From Flavobacterium panici (GTDB lineage Bacteria > Bacteroidota > Bacteroidia > Flavobacteriales > Flavobacteriaceae), in the NCBI RefSeq assembly GCF_903819335.1, contig NZ_CAIJDE010000034.1, positions 434,001 to 498,000 of the forward strand: 64,000 nt of DNA. The letters are read 5' to 3'. Shown piece after piece: positions 35,596 through 45,062 of the stretch. The notes below the pieces were generated by a model. It made no database searches. It worked only from the letters and a program-made list of their open reading frames with translations, and had not been told where the DNA came from. Position 1 is the stretch's first letter. Every line of letters starts with the position of its first letter. Made by a program: the position numbers and the translations under genes.

Positions 35596-37092
35596 TTAAA
35601 GATGATTAATTTTGTTTTTGTTGTCTATGTAAATCATTCCAATCACAAAGCAGATTGAAGCTATAATAATAGGATACCAAAGTCCGTCAAGATAAAAATC
35701 ACTTTTTCCGGCCGCTTTTGCATGCGTTACAAAATAAGTCGAAATGGCCGGCAGTAAACCTCCAAAAATTCCATTTCCTACATGATAAGGAAGTGACATC
35801 GAAGTATACCTAATTTTAGTTGGAAACATCTCAACCAAAAATGCCGCAATTGGCCCATAAACCATTGTAACAAAAATAACCTGAATGAAAACTAAAAAAA
35901 TTAAGGTCCATTCATCGCCAGAATTGATATTAATAATAACACTGCTTTGAGATTTCTTCTTATTAGCAAAATCTGTCTTCTTTTCAATATACGTAGTTCC
36001 GTCAGTATAGGTTTTTGAAACTGTGGTAATTACATCATTATTTTTTGCTGTTTCTGTATTTTGGGTTGTTCTTTCTACGATTTCGGTTTTGTAATTAACA
36101 TCAGTAGTATTGTACATCATCTTATATATAGGTCTGTAAAACAAAATAGCAAGCAGCATTCCAGACATCATAATATACTTTCGGCCTACTTTATCACTCA
36201 GCCATCCAAAAACAATAAAAAACGGAGTACCTAATAATAATGCAATTCCCAGTAAGCTATCAACCTGAGAAGATTCTACATTCATAACCGTTTTCATAAA
36301 ACTCATAGCATAGAATTGACCGGTATACCAAACAACACCTTGCCCCATTGTGGCTCCAAACAAAGCCAGCAAAACAAATTTTAGATTGTATCTATTGCCA
36401 AAACTTTCCTTTAGCGGATTTGTACTTGTAGTCCCTTCTTTTTTCGCTTTTGCAAAAACAGGCGATTCATCCATATTTTTTCGAATCAAATAAGAAACAC
36501 CAACCATAACAATAGAAACCCAAAAAGGAACGCGCCATCCCCAGGAATCAAAAGCCTCGCTTGAAAGTATATTTTTAGTAGCCAGAATTACCATTAAAGA
36601 AATAAATAAACCAACAGTTGCTGTGGTTTGAATCCACGAAGTCCAATATCCTTTTTGACCAACAGGAGCATGCTCTGCAACATAAGTAGCCGCGCCGCCA
36701 TATTCTCCGCCAAGGGCTAAACCTTGTAATAAACGTAAAATCAAAACTAATAATGGAGCAAGAAAACCAATCGTTTCATAACTCGGAATACATCCTATTA
36801 AAAAGGTAGAACCTCCCATTAATAATAACGTAGCCATGAAAGTATATTTTCTGCCAATAATATCGCCTAATCTTCCAAAGAACAAAGCTCCAAAAGGTCT
36901 AACAACAAATCCGGCAGCAAAAGTGGCTAAAGTCGATAAAAACGCAGCGGTGGGATTATCACTCGGGAAAAATTTGGTTGAAATTACAACGGCCAAACTT
37001 CCAAAAATATAGAAATCATACCATTCAATCATTGTTCCCATAGAAGAGGCAGAAATTACTTTCCAAATGCCTTTAGTAGAAGTTTTACCCAT
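35596..37092 (-). CDS. MFS transporter of the metabolite:H+ symporter (MHS) family
   Basis: The 498-residue protein has 12 predicted helices and MHS hallmarks: SSMGTMIEWYDFYIFGSLA (residues 15-33), RPFGALFFGRLGDIIGRKYTF (about 62-82) and LALGGEYGGAATYVAEHAP (about 125-143). Members carry organic acids, betaines or similar solutes with protons; the substrate is unknown here. A polar insert of about 70 residues (about 320-390), rich in Thr, Lys and Asn, interrupts the region between helices 8 and 9, longer than in enteric members such as ProP or ShiA. A small membrane protein follows in the same transcript. Confidence 0.87.
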   Translation of the reverse strand: MGKTSTKGIWKVISASSMGTMIEWYDFYIFGSLAVVISTKFFPSDNPTAAFLSTLATFAAGFVVRPFGALFFGRLGDIIGRKYTFMATLLLMGGSTFLIGCIPSYETIGFLAPLLVLILRLLQGLALGGEYGGAATYVAEHAPVGQKGYWTSWIQTTATVGLFISLMVILATKNILSSEAFDSWGWRVPFWVSIVMVGVSYLIRKNMDESPVFAKAKKEGTTSTNPLKESFGNRYNLKFVLLALFGATMGQGVVWYTGQFYAMSFMKTVMNVESSQVDSLLGIALLLGTPFFIVFGWLSDKVGRKYIMMSGMLLAILFYRPIYKMMYNTTDVNYKTEIVERTTQNTETAKNNDVITTVSKTYTDGTTYIEKKTDFANKKKSQSSVIININSGDEWTLIFLVFIQVIFVTMVYGPIAAFLVEMFPTKIRYTSMSLPYHVGNGIFGGLLPAISTYFVTHAKAAGKSDFYLDGLWYPIIIASICFVIGMIYIDNKNKINHL

Positions 37093-37276
37093 AAAAAACG
37101 CTCTGTGTTTTTAATAATAAATAAAAAGCTATAATACGATTTCACGAATATAACGGATATTTTTTTATTTAGTTAATACTTTTTTAACAAAAACAACTTA
37201 AAATTTGACTTATAAGATTTAACTGTTTAATTTACATTTGAAATTAATTAAATGAGAGTAAAAGTTTAAAATTATT

Positions 37277-37843
37277 ATGAAAAAGAAAATAGGGCTGTTA
37301 ATCGTTTTTTTAATTTTAAGTGCATGTACAACTCGCAAAGAGATAGTTTCTGCTAAAAGTGAATGCAGTGTTTCAATTGTTACTCCAGAAGATTTGGCTT
37401 CAAATTACAAAGCATTTTATTCTTCTTCATATTTCAACATCAATCAGTTTGAAGATTTTGATAAAATAAAAAATGGAATTCTTATGTGTCGTTGGAATGA
37501 AGGTTTTAAGAATTCTACTTTTTTGATAGTTGACTTTGATAAAGAATTCAATGCTATCAAAAAAAGAGAAAATTCAACGGAGGCAGTAATTCTTTCTTTG
37601 GAAGAAAAAATGCGCCTAAAAAATATCTTAGAAATTTTGAAGAAAGAGAGCTACTATCAAAATTGTGCACATGATCATGGACATGCATCATTATATATAT
37701 TAGAAATAAGACATAATGATGAAAAGATAGTTCAGTATTATTCACCTATGAATCATCCCTATGAAATAGTAACATCAAATGCTAACATTAAATTAGTCCA
37801 AGACGTATTTGGTATAATGGATCGTTGCTATTATAGAAAATGA
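37277..37843 (+). CDS. Putative lipoprotein of unknown function
   Basis: The 188-residue protein has a clear lipoprotein signal (LILSACTT, cysteine at residue 17). The mature part has no motif that I recognise. A His-rich patch (CAHDHGHASLYILE, about residues 132-145) with two cysteines nearby could bind metal, but that is a guess. It stands alone, divergent from the MHS transporter, with tRNA-Phe on the opposite strand after it. Confidence 0.62.
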   Translation: MKKKIGLLIVFLILSACTTRKEIVSAKSECSVSIVTPEDLASNYKAFYSSSYFNINQFEDFDKIKNGILMCRWNEGFKNSTFLIVDFDKEFNAIKKRENSTEAVILSLEEKMRLKNILEILKKESYYQNCAHDHGHASLYILEIRHNDEKIVQYYSPMNHPYEIVTSNANIKLVQDVFGIMDRCYYRK

Positions 37844-37872
37844 TTGATGCTTTTCAGGAAAATATGTAAAAA

Positions 37873-37900
37873 CAAAAAAACCCACTCGGTTGAGTGGGTT
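37873..37900 (-). terminator. Terminator of tRNA-Phe
   Basis: The perfect arms aacccactc (37879-37887) and gagtgggtt (37892-37900) with a ggtt loop are followed on the minus strand by seven T. It starts four bases after the 3' end of the tRNA. It may also stop the convergent lipoprotein transcript. Confidence 0.9.
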
Positions 37901-37904
37901 TTGG

Positions 37905-37977
37905 TGGTACCTCCAGGGATCGAACCAGGGACACATGGATTTTCAGTCCATTGCTCTACCATCTGAGCTAAGGTACC
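37905..37977 (-). tRNA. tRNA-Phe (anticodon GAA)
   Basis: The 73-base sequence folds as a full cloverleaf. The acceptor stem pairs GGTACCT with AGGTACC, and the discriminator base is A. The D-arm is GCTC/GAGC. The anticodon stem is ATGGA/TCCAT with loop CTGAAAA (anticodon GAA at 37942-37944). The T-arm is CCTGG/CCAGG with loop TTCGATC. CCA is not encoded directly after the discriminator. Confidence 0.97.
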
Positions 37978-37998
37978 GTGTGGTGCTTATTGCGGGTG

Positions 37999-38029
37999 CA
38001 AAGATAGAATCATTTTTCGTTTATCCAAA
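37999..38029 (-). promoter_or_regulatory. Promoter of tRNA-Phe
   Basis: On the minus strand TTTG (38029-38026), a 19-base spacer and TATCTTTG (38006-37999) match the Bacteroidota primary sigma consensus TTTG-N19-TAnnTTTG exactly. The expected start lies about 15 bases before the mature tRNA. Confidence 0.85.
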
Positions 38030-38081
38030 ACATTTTTTTAAAAAAATCAATTCGTATCTTCGCAAGGGTAAAAAAATAAAT

Positions 38082-38816
38082 ATGACTTTAGCGGTTGACG
38101 TTGGAAACACTCGAATTAAAGCAGCTGTCTTTGAGGGAAGTACTGTTCTTGAGAATTTTGTTTTTGAGAAAAACGAACTCGAAAAAAAAATTACAAAAAT
38201 TTTAGAAAAATTTCAAAACTGCTCTGATTTGGTTGTTGCTTCAGTTGGAAATGTCGAAAAACAATCATTTTTGACTTTCGAAAAACAGCTTAACATTCAT
38301 TTTTTTACCCATGAAGATATTTTTCCCTTCATCAATAAATATGCAACACCAAAAACTTTAGGAATAGACCGAATGATTTTGGCCGCTGGAGCAACTTTAC
38401 AATTTCCCAAGCAAAATAGATTAGTAATTGATGCCGGAACTTGCATAACCTACGATTTTATCGACGAAAATGATAATTATCTGGGCGGCGCGATTTCTCC
38501 GGGACTTCGTTTACGCTACGAATCTTTGCACAATTTCACGGCCAGACTGCCGTTACTGACCTTAGAAGCACCAGATTCCTATATAGGAAACTCGACTGCA
38601 CAAGCCATTCATTCTGGAGTTGTTAATGGTTTCGTCTATGAAATTGATGGTTTTATCGATGAATATCGGTCGAACTTTTCAAATTTTATAATAATTTTAA
38701 CGGGAGGTGATGCAGAATTTTTGGCTAAACGATTAAAAAATACCATATTTGCCAATTCAAATTTCCTTCTGGAAAGTTTGAACCAAACATTTCAATATAA
38801 AATCGACAATGATTAA
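38082..38816 (+). CDS. coaX: Type III pantothenate kinase
   Basis: The 244-residue enzyme phosphorylates pantothenate, the first step of coenzyme A synthesis. I start it at the ATG at 38082, where MTLAVDVGNTRIKAAVFEG gives the phosphate-binding DVGNT motif; the longer frame upstream runs over the tRNA. Further marks are TLGIDRMILAAGA (about 97-109), VIDAGTCITYDF (about 119-130), and GGAISPGLRLRYESLHNFTARLP (about 138-160). The stop codon overlaps the start of the next gene by eight bases. Confidence 0.94.
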   Translation: MTLAVDVGNTRIKAAVFEGSTVLENFVFEKNELEKKITKILEKFQNCSDLVVASVGNVEKQSFLTFEKQLNIHFFTHEDIFPFINKYATPKTLGIDRMILAAGATLQFPKQNRLVIDAGTCITYDFIDENDNYLGGAISPGLRLRYESLHNFTARLPLLTLEAPDSYIGNSTAQAIHSGVVNGFVYEIDGFIDEYRSNFSNFIIILTGGDAEFLAKRLKNTIFANSNFLLESLNQTFQYKIDND

Positions 38817-40035
38817 AAAAATTATAATAAGCGCTTGTCTGCTTATCTCGTTCGTTTCATTTGCTCAGCAAGGTACTTCGTCACCATATTCTTTCTACGG
38901 AATTGGAGATACAAGATTTAAAGGAACTCTTGAAAACAGAAGCATGGCAGGAGTTGCGGTTGAACAGGATAGTATTCACCTGAATATTGAAAATCCGGCA
39001 AGTTATGCCAGTCTGGGTCAAACTACTTTTTCAGTAGGAGGAACTTTTGGAACTAATACTATCAAAAGCAGCACAGAATCCTCAAAAGCACAAAGATCAA
39101 CTTTCGATTATTTGGCATTAGGAATTCCTATGGGCAAATTTGGAGCTGGTTTTGGTTTGATTCCATTATCATCAGTTGGTTATAAAATCACAGATTTTAA
39201 TGCCGGACCAAATGAAGTTAGCAGCCAGCTTGAAGGAAAAGGTGGTGTTAATAAAGTATTCTTTGGTTTAGGATATAAAATTACACCAAAGTGGAACATT
39301 GGAGCAGATTTGCAATACAACTTCGGTAAGATCACAACAACGACAATTGAAGCTGTGACTGATGTGCAAAATGCAACCAGAGAAACAAATTCATCTGAAT
39401 TATCGGGTGTGAATTTTAATATTGGTACAATGTATCAAACTAAAATTACAAAAAAGCTAAACGTTTACACGAGTTTAAACTATACTTTCGGAAGTACATT
39501 AAATTCAGTTAGTACAAGAGTAATTGAAGTTGATGGAGATCCGGATGCAGTAACTGCAGATCCGGTTGACACAAAATTAAAACTTCCAAATAAATTGACT
39601 TTCGGAGCAGGTATCGGAGAGGCAAGAAAATGGTTAGTAGGTACTACACTTGCTTTTCAGGGAACAGGTCAGCTTGCTAATTATTACAACGCAAGCCCAA
39701 ATGTTAGATATGAAAAGTATACTAAATATGCAGTAGGAGGTTACTATATTCCAAACTATAGTTCGTTTGCTAGTTACTTTAGCAGAATTACCTATAGAGC
39801 TGGTTTGAAATATGAAAAACTGGGTTTAATAGTGAACAACGAATCAATCAACGATGTTGGAATGTCATTAGGAGCAGGATTCCCAATTACAGGAACTTTT
39901 TCAAATGTAAATTTCGGAATCGAATTTGGAAAAAGAGGAACAACTTCTGCTGGATTGGTTCAGGAAAATTATATGAACTTCAGCGTAGGCTTCTCATTTA
40001 ACGACAGATGGTTTGTGAAGAGTAAATTTAACTAA
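38809..40035 (+). CDS. Outer membrane beta-barrel protein, FadL/OmpP1-like
   Basis: The 408-residue protein has a signal peptide (to SFA, about residue 19) and alternating hydrophobic strands with many Gly, Ser and Tyr, ending in FNDRWFVKSKFN. The N-terminal mature segment (SPYSFYGIGDTRFKGTLENRSMAGVAV and the phrase NIENPASYASLGQT) is typical of the barrel proteins placed between coaX and lptC in Flavobacteriia. The role is not known; transport of a hydrophobic ligand is possible from the FadL likeness. Its start overlaps coaX by eight bases, which suggests translational coupling. Confidence 0.75.
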   Translation: MIKKIIISACLLISFVSFAQQGTSSPYSFYGIGDTRFKGTLENRSMAGVAVEQDSIHLNIENPASYASLGQTTFSVGGTFGTNTIKSSTESSKAQRSTFDYLALGIPMGKFGAGFGLIPLSSVGYKITDFNAGPNEVSSQLEGKGGVNKVFFGLGYKITPKWNIGADLQYNFGKITTTTIEAVTDVQNATRETNSSELSGVNFNIGTMYQTKITKKLNVYTSLNYTFGSTLNSVSTRVIEVDGDPDAVTADPVDTKLKLPNKLTFGAGIGEARKWLVGTTLAFQGTGQLANYYNASPNVRYEKYTKYAVGGYYIPNYSSFASYFSRITYRAGLKYEKLGLIVNNESINDVGMSLGAGFPITGTFSNVNFGIEFGKRGTTSAGLVQENYMNFSVGFSFNDRWFVKSKFN

Positions 40036-40087
40036 ACCTAAATTTACGTGGTTTTTTAACCTCGTCACAATTTATTACATTTGGCAG

Positions 40088-40648
40088 ATGAATTTACCAA
40101 AGAGATATATCATAAATGTTGTCACAGTTTTTGCTGTGACACTGTTTTTTGGATGCGAAAGTAATTTTAAAGATGTCCAGAAAATTAACTTCTCAGAGTT
40201 CGTTCCAGGAAGTGATGCAGATACCGTAAACATTAAATATACAGATTCAGGAAGAATAACAGGCGTTTTGATAAGTCCAAAAATGCTGGATTATTCCAAT
40301 CTTGACTTTCCTTTTACAGAATTTCCTAAAGGACTCGATGTTACTTTATACGATAAAAAACAAAAGCGTACTTTTATACGATCAAATTATGCCGTTTCAT
40401 ACAAAACGACCGGTATAATTGATTTGCAGGGAAAAGTTAAAATCACATCAGAAGCAGGTCAGGTTCTGGAAACAGAGCAATTGTATTTTGACCAGAAAAA
40501 TGAATGGTTTTATACCGAAAGAAAATTTAAGCTTACAGATGCAAAAGGAGTTTCTTACGGACAGGGAATTGATTTCAGCAAAGATTTTAAAGTGATCAAT
40601 TCACAGCGAATAAGCGGTGAAATTGAATCAAATGATGATAAATTATAA
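40088..40648 (+). CDS. lptC: LptC-like LPS export protein
   Basis: The 186-residue protein has an N-terminal membrane or lipoprotein-like signal (VTLFFGC, cysteine at residue 23) and a periplasmic LptC domain (about 50-170): it would receive lipopolysaccharide from LptBFG. The repeated beta-strand region includes KGLDVTLYDKKQKRTFIRSNYAVSYKTTGIIDLQG and WFYTERKFKLTD, the pattern of the LptC/YrbK family in Bacteroidota. It is followed after three bases by a small membrane protein and then the CNNM-like gene. Confidence 0.82.
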   Translation: MNLPKRYIINVVTVFAVTLFFGCESNFKDVQKINFSEFVPGSDADTVNIKYTDSGRITGVLISPKMLDYSNLDFPFTEFPKGLDVTLYDKKQKRTFIRSNYAVSYKTTGIIDLQGKVKITSEAGQVLETEQLYFDQKNEWFYTERKFKLTDAKGVSYGQGIDFSKDFKVINSQRISGEIESNDDKL

Positions 40649-40651
40649 ATT

Positions 40652-40846
40652 ATGGGTTACTTAAAATATACACAATACGTTTACATAGCATTTGCGGTTT
40701 TCTTTATTTACGACGGTGTAATAAAACTAAACGAAGGAAATGTAAATTATCCGTTAAGCTTTCTAATTGCCGGAATGGCGATTTTTATGTTTTTCTTTAG
40801 AAGAAGGTTTACCAAGAGGTTTGATGATCGTAATAAAAAACAGTAA
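40652..40846 (+). CDS. Small two-helix membrane protein
   Basis: The 64-residue protein has two hydrophobic stretches (about residues 7-22 and 33-49) and a basic tail (RRRFTKRFDDRNKKQ). The position between lptC and the CNNM-like gene, with three-base and two-base gaps, shows that it is part of the same operon. I do not know its function. Confidence 0.65.
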   Translation: MGYLKYTQYVYIAFAVFFIYDGVIKLNEGNVNYPLSFLIAGMAIFMFFFRRRFTKRFDDRNKKQ

Positions 40847-40848
40847 AC

Positions 40849-42108
40849 ATGGAGATTAGTATTATAATATTATGTTTAATACTATCAGCTTTTTTCTCAG
40901 GAATGGAAATAGCTTTTATTTCCTCAAACAAAATTTATCTTGAAATTGAAAAAAAACAAGATAATTTTCTATCTCAAATTTTAACCAAACTTACCCAAAA
41001 CCCTTCAAAATTTATTGCGTCAATGCTTATTGGAAACAATGTAGCACTTGTAGTTTATGGGTTTTATATGGGAGATGTTGTGCTTCAATGGATAATTGGT
41101 TTTGGATTTCAATTCTCTTATTTAACAACAATTCTGGTTCAGACTGTGATTTCAACTTTTATAGTTTTAATAACGGCTGAATTTTTCCCGAAGGTATTTT
41201 TTCAAATTTATGCCAATTCATTAATTAAGGTATTTGCAGTTCCGGCTTATCTTTTCTACAGACTCTTTTATTATATCTCAACATTTTTTATCTGGATTTC
41301 AGATTTTGTTTTGAAGAAATTTTTCAAGACAGAAGGCGATCAGGTGCAATTGTATTTCAGTAAAATAGAACTGGGAAATTATATTACAGAGCAAATGAAT
41401 TATGTTGAAGATGATGAAGAAGTCGATTCAGAAATACAGATTTTTCAGAACGCATTAGAATTTTCCGGGGTAAAAGCGCGCGATATTATGACCCCGCGTA
41501 CAGAGATTGTTTCGATAGATTTATTTGAAACAGTTTCAGATTTAAAAGAACTTTTTATTGAAACAGGATATTCTAAGATTGTTGTAAGTCAAAACTCCCT
41601 TGACGATATTGTGGGATATGTACATTCATTTGATTTGTTTAAAAAGCCAAAAACTATAAAATCGGTTTTAATGACCGTTGAATTTGTGCCGCAAACCATT
41701 TTAATTAAAGATGCTTTAGATCTTTTAATTAAAAAGCGAAAAAATGTTGCTGTAGTTTTAGATGAATACGGAGGAACTTCGGGAATTATAACCATAGAAG
41801 ATATAGTTGAAGAACTTTTTGGCGAAATCGAAGACGAACATGATTTAGATGAAGAACTAATAGAACAGGAATTAGGAGAAGGTAAGTATTTGTTTTCGAC
41901 ACGATTAGATGTAGAGTATTTAAACGAAACCTACAAATTGATGATTCCGGAGGAAGATTCCTACGGAACATTAGGAGGTTTTATTGTAAATTCGACCAAA
42001 GAAATTCCGCAAAAGGGCGAAAAGATTGTCATTGACAGGTATCATTTCGTTATAGAACAGGCGTCAAACAACAAAATTGAATTGGTCAGATTGACAATAA
42101 AAGAGTAA
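40849..42108 (+). CDS. Hemolysin/CNNM family protein (DUF21, CBS pair, CorC domain)
   Basis: The 419-residue protein has a DUF21 (CNNM) membrane domain with about four segments (1-130), starting with LSAFFSGMEIAFISSNK. A CBS domain pair follows (about 210-330, with MTPRTEIVSIDL and VAVVLDEYGGTSGIITIEDIVEELFGEIEDEHD). A C-terminal CorC/HlyC domain completes it (about 345-415, with YGTLGGFIV). Members of this group move magnesium or cobalt ions or regulate their transport; hemolysin is a historical name. Length and domain order are normal. Confidence 0.9.
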   Translation: MEISIIILCLILSAFFSGMEIAFISSNKIYLEIEKKQDNFLSQILTKLTQNPSKFIASMLIGNNVALVVYGFYMGDVVLQWIIGFGFQFSYLTTILVQTVISTFIVLITAEFFPKVFFQIYANSLIKVFAVPAYLFYRLFYYISTFFIWISDFVLKKFFKTEGDQVQLYFSKIELGNYITEQMNYVEDDEEVDSEIQIFQNALEFSGVKARDIMTPRTEIVSIDLFETVSDLKELFIETGYSKIVVSQNSLDDIVGYVHSFDLFKKPKTIKSVLMTVEFVPQTILIKDALDLLIKKRKNVAVVLDEYGGTSGIITIEDIVEELFGEIEDEHDLDEELIEQELGEGKYLFSTRLDVEYLNETYKLMIPEEDSYGTLGGFIVNSTKEIPQKGEKIVIDRYHFVIEQASNNKIELVRLTIKE

Positions 42109-42216
42109 ATTTTTAAAGAATTAAAAAAAATTGTGTAAAATAAAACGCTAGTTGTATTGTTATTAACTAGATAATTGTATTTTCGCAAACTGAATATAAA
42201 ATTAACGATAATTAAA

Positions 42217-44316
42217 ATGGCAGTTTTAGCAAAAATTAGACAGCGTTCAGCTCTATTGATAGGTGTTATTGCACTTGCATTATTTGCATTTATAATACAA
42301 GATTTATTTACTAGAGGAACATTTGGTCAAAGTTCAAAAGATGTAGGAAGCATCGATGGAAAAGATATTTCATTTGAAGACTTTAGAGTTAAAGTTAGTA
42401 ATCTTGAAAAAAGTGGTCAAGGAATTACTTCCACTGAAGCTGCAAACAGAGTTTGGGATCAAGAAGTTTCAATCGCATTATTATCAACTCAGTTTGATAA
42501 ATTAGGATTGAGAGTTGGTGAAAAACACTTAATTGAAGTTTTAAAAGCAGATCCGAACATTGGAAAAGCTCCTATGTTTTTAAATGCAGCAGGAATGTTT
42601 GATGTTACAAAATTTAAAGACTACATCAAAACAAATCCTGAAGCAGCTCAATTTATTACTGCAAAAGAAAAAGATGCTGAATTAAACGCAAAATTTCAAA
42701 TTTACAATACTTTAATAAAATCTGGACTTTATACAACTGCTAGTGAAGGAAAGTTGAAGTATGAAATGGAAGCTAACAAAGTAAACTTTGCTTATGCCGG
42801 AGCTTTATATTCTTCTATTAAAGATAGTGAAGTAAAAATTTCTGATTCAGATATCGTAGATTATATGAAGAAAAACGAGAAAAAATTCAAAGCGGATGCA
42901 ACTCGTGAAATTCAATACGTTTTAGTTGAAGATAAAGCTTCTAAACAAGACGAAGCTGATATTAAAGCTAAGATTACTGCTTTATTAAATGGTAGAGTAG
43001 AATACAATGCAAAAACTGGTAAAAACGATACATTGCCAGGTTTTAAAAATGCAACTAATATTGCTGAATTCGTAAACGCAAATTCTGACGTTCCTTACGA
43101 TTCTACATATGTTCCTAAAAATGCTTTACCAGCAGTTGATGCTGATAAATTATTCAGCTTACCAGCCGGAGCAATTTACGGACCGTATGTTTACGGAAAA
43201 TATTATGCTATTTCTAAATCTTTAGGATTTAAAGCTGGAGTTAACGCAAAAGCAAGTCATATCTTAATTGCTTATGAAGGTTCTCAAACTCCATCTCCAA
43301 AAGAAAAAAGAACTAAAGAAGAAGCTAAAGCTAAAGCTGAAGAAATTTTAGCACAAGTTCAGGCTAATCCAGATAGTTTCATGATGCTTGCTTTTACAGC
43401 TTCTGATGATTCATCTGCACAGCAAGGTGGTGATTTAGGATACTTTGGTCAAGGTCAAATGGTAAAACCATTCAATGATTTTGTATTCAATAATGGTATT
43501 GGAAAAATTGGTTTAGTAGAAACTCCATTTGGTTTCCACATTATCAAAGTTACTGACAAACAAGACGGAATTCGTTTAGCTACAATCGCTCAAAAAATTG
43601 AGCCTTCTGAAGCTACTTCTGATAAAGTATTTACATTAGCTACTAAATTCGAAATGGAAGCTGCAGACAAAGATTTTGCTGCTACTGCAAAAGAATTAGG
43701 TTTAAAAGTTGCAGCGCCAATTTCTGCAAAAGCTATGGATGAGCAATTTGGACCATTAGGAAACCAAAGAAACATCATTAGATGGGCATTTGATAAAGAA
43801 ACAAGTACTGGAGACGTAAAACGTTTTGAAATCGCTAACGTTGGGCACGTAATTGCTCAATACAAAAGCGAAAACAAATCAGGTTTAGTTTCTGTTACAA
43901 TGGCAAGACCTTACGTTGAGCCAATCTTGAAAAACAAGAAAAAAGCTGAAATCTTAAAAGCTAAATTAACAGGTTCAACTATCGAAGCTATTGCAAAAAG
44001 CGCTGGTGTAGCAGTACAACAAGCGACAAACGTAACTCTTGAAAATCCGGTTTTACCTGGTGGAGTTGGACAAGAGCCAAAAGTAGTAGGAAATGCATTT
44101 GCTTTAGCTGCTAACAAAATTTCTGCTCCAATTGAAGGAAACACTGGAGTTTATGTTGTGAAAAACATTAGCACAGTAAAAGCTCCTGCAATTGCAAATC
44201 ATGCTGAATATGTTGCTAAAGTAAAAGCTCAAGGCGCATCAGATACAAGCAGAATTTTACCAGCGTTGAAAAACAATGCTAAAATTGAAGACAACAGATT
44301 ACAATTCAATTACTAG
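42217..44316 (+). CDS. PpiD/SurA-like peptidyl-prolyl isomerase, membrane anchored
   Basis: The 699-residue protein starts at the ATG at 42217 (MAVLAKIRQRSALLIG); the longer frame opens with TTG and adds 14 residues. One membrane helix lies at about 13-31, and a periplasmic part follows: an N-terminal SurA_N-like region (about 45-230) and a parvulin domain (about 345-450, with KASHILIAYEG, DSSAQQGGDLGYFGQGQMVKPF and VETPFGFHIIKVTD). A second parvulin-like domain (about 455-600) and a C-terminal helical region complete the chain. It is a folding factor for exported proteins. A strong terminator follows it. Confidence 0.87.
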   Translation: MAVLAKIRQRSALLIGVIALALFAFIIQDLFTRGTFGQSSKDVGSIDGKDISFEDFRVKVSNLEKSGQGITSTEAANRVWDQEVSIALLSTQFDKLGLRVGEKHLIEVLKADPNIGKAPMFLNAAGMFDVTKFKDYIKTNPEAAQFITAKEKDAELNAKFQIYNTLIKSGLYTTASEGKLKYEMEANKVNFAYAGALYSSIKDSEVKISDSDIVDYMKKNEKKFKADATREIQYVLVEDKASKQDEADIKAKITALLNGRVEYNAKTGKNDTLPGFKNATNIAEFVNANSDVPYDSTYVPKNALPAVDADKLFSLPAGAIYGPYVYGKYYAISKSLGFKAGVNAKASHILIAYEGSQTPSPKEKRTKEEAKAKAEEILAQVQANPDSFMMLAFTASDDSSAQQGGDLGYFGQGQMVKPFNDFVFNNGIGKIGLVETPFGFHIIKVTDKQDGIRLATIAQKIEPSEATSDKVFTLATKFEMEAADKDFAATAKELGLKVAAPISAKAMDEQFGPLGNQRNIIRWAFDKETSTGDVKRFEIANVGHVIAQYKSENKSGLVSVTMARPYVEPILKNKKKAEILKAKLTGSTIEAIAKSAGVAVQQATNVTLENPVLPGGVGQEPKVVGNAFALAANKISAPIEGNTGVYVVKNISTVKAPAIANHAEYVAKVKAQGASDTSRILPALKNNAKIEDNRLQFNY

Positions 44317-44341
44317 TTTCTAGTAAAACAATTCATACAAG

Positions 44342-44383
44342 AAACCCGAAACATTCAATTGAATGTTTCGGGTTTTCTTTTTT
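44342..44383 (+). terminator. Terminator after the PpiD-like gene
   Basis: A perfect palindrome of two 17-base arms (44342-44358 and 44359-44375, centred on caattg) is followed by T-runs (44374-44384). It lies 26 bases after the stop codon and is the strongest terminator in the window. Confidence 0.92.
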
Positions 44384-44600
44384 TAATATTTTTTCATAAC
44401 TGTTTTGTAGTAAATACTTTATATGTTTTTCTTAACTATATGGGAATAATCGAAATATAACTTAAAAAATTTGTGATATTCAAAATATTACAGTTAATTT
44501 GTCGGAATTTTTATTGTAACGAGGTATACTTTATTTGCCAAATTGTAAATAAAAACTGAAAGAGAATGATAAACAAATACTTTAAAAATTGGGGCGTTTA

Positions 44601-45041
44601 ATGTTTATGTTTAATCTACTGAGAAGAAAACCTAAAGTTTATTCCAAAATCGAGAATCATATTTTTGGAATAATTACGGAACTTCTAAAGGTGAGCAGTA
44701 CTGACATCAATGTTGATGAATTAGGAGGCAAGTATTATTTGAGCAATGAAGAACAGCATTTTAAAGTTACTATATTAAGTAACGATTATGTGATCAGGCT
44801 TACTAATACTCGCGATTCTGTGGCTGAAAAGTACGATAAGGTTTTTGTTGAAGATGTTTTAAAAGCTGTAAAAGAAGAAAAACATCGCAGAATGGAATTG
44901 GTTTATGATTCTATCACGAATAGTATAGAAAAAATGGCCGAACGTCTGCACAATACACTTATCGAATCAAACGAACAGGAAAACGAAAAAGTTCGTCGTC
45001 TGGAAGCAGAACACGTTAGTGATCAGAAAGTAAATTTTTAA
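44601..45041 (+). CDS. Conserved hypothetical protein with coiled-coil tail
   Basis: I start at the ATG at 44601 (MFMFNLLRRKPKVYSKI); a longer frame begins with TTG at 44589, and a second ATG lies at 44607. The resulting 146-residue protein has a small alpha/beta N-terminal domain (about 10-90, with YYLSNEEQHFKVTILSNDY) and a charged helix at the C terminus (about 92-140) rich in Glu and Lys that could form a coiled coil. I do not recognise the family. It is convergent with the GYDIA kinase gene, with 21 bases between the stops. Confidence 0.6.
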   Translation: MFMFNLLRRKPKVYSKIENHIFGIITELLKVSSTDINVDELGGKYYLSNEEQHFKVTILSNDYVIRLTNTRDSVAEKYDKVFVEDVLKAVKEEKHRRMELVYDSITNSIEKMAERLHNTLIESNEQENEKVRRLEAEHVSDQKVNF

Positions 45042-45062
45042 TTTACTTCTTTGATCAAACCA

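Noticed and set aside
37890..38081. A 64-residue N-terminal extension of coaX
   Set aside because: The frame runs over the tRNA-Phe gene, its promoter and part of its terminator on the other strand, and the conserved DVGNT motif begins right after the ATG at 38082.
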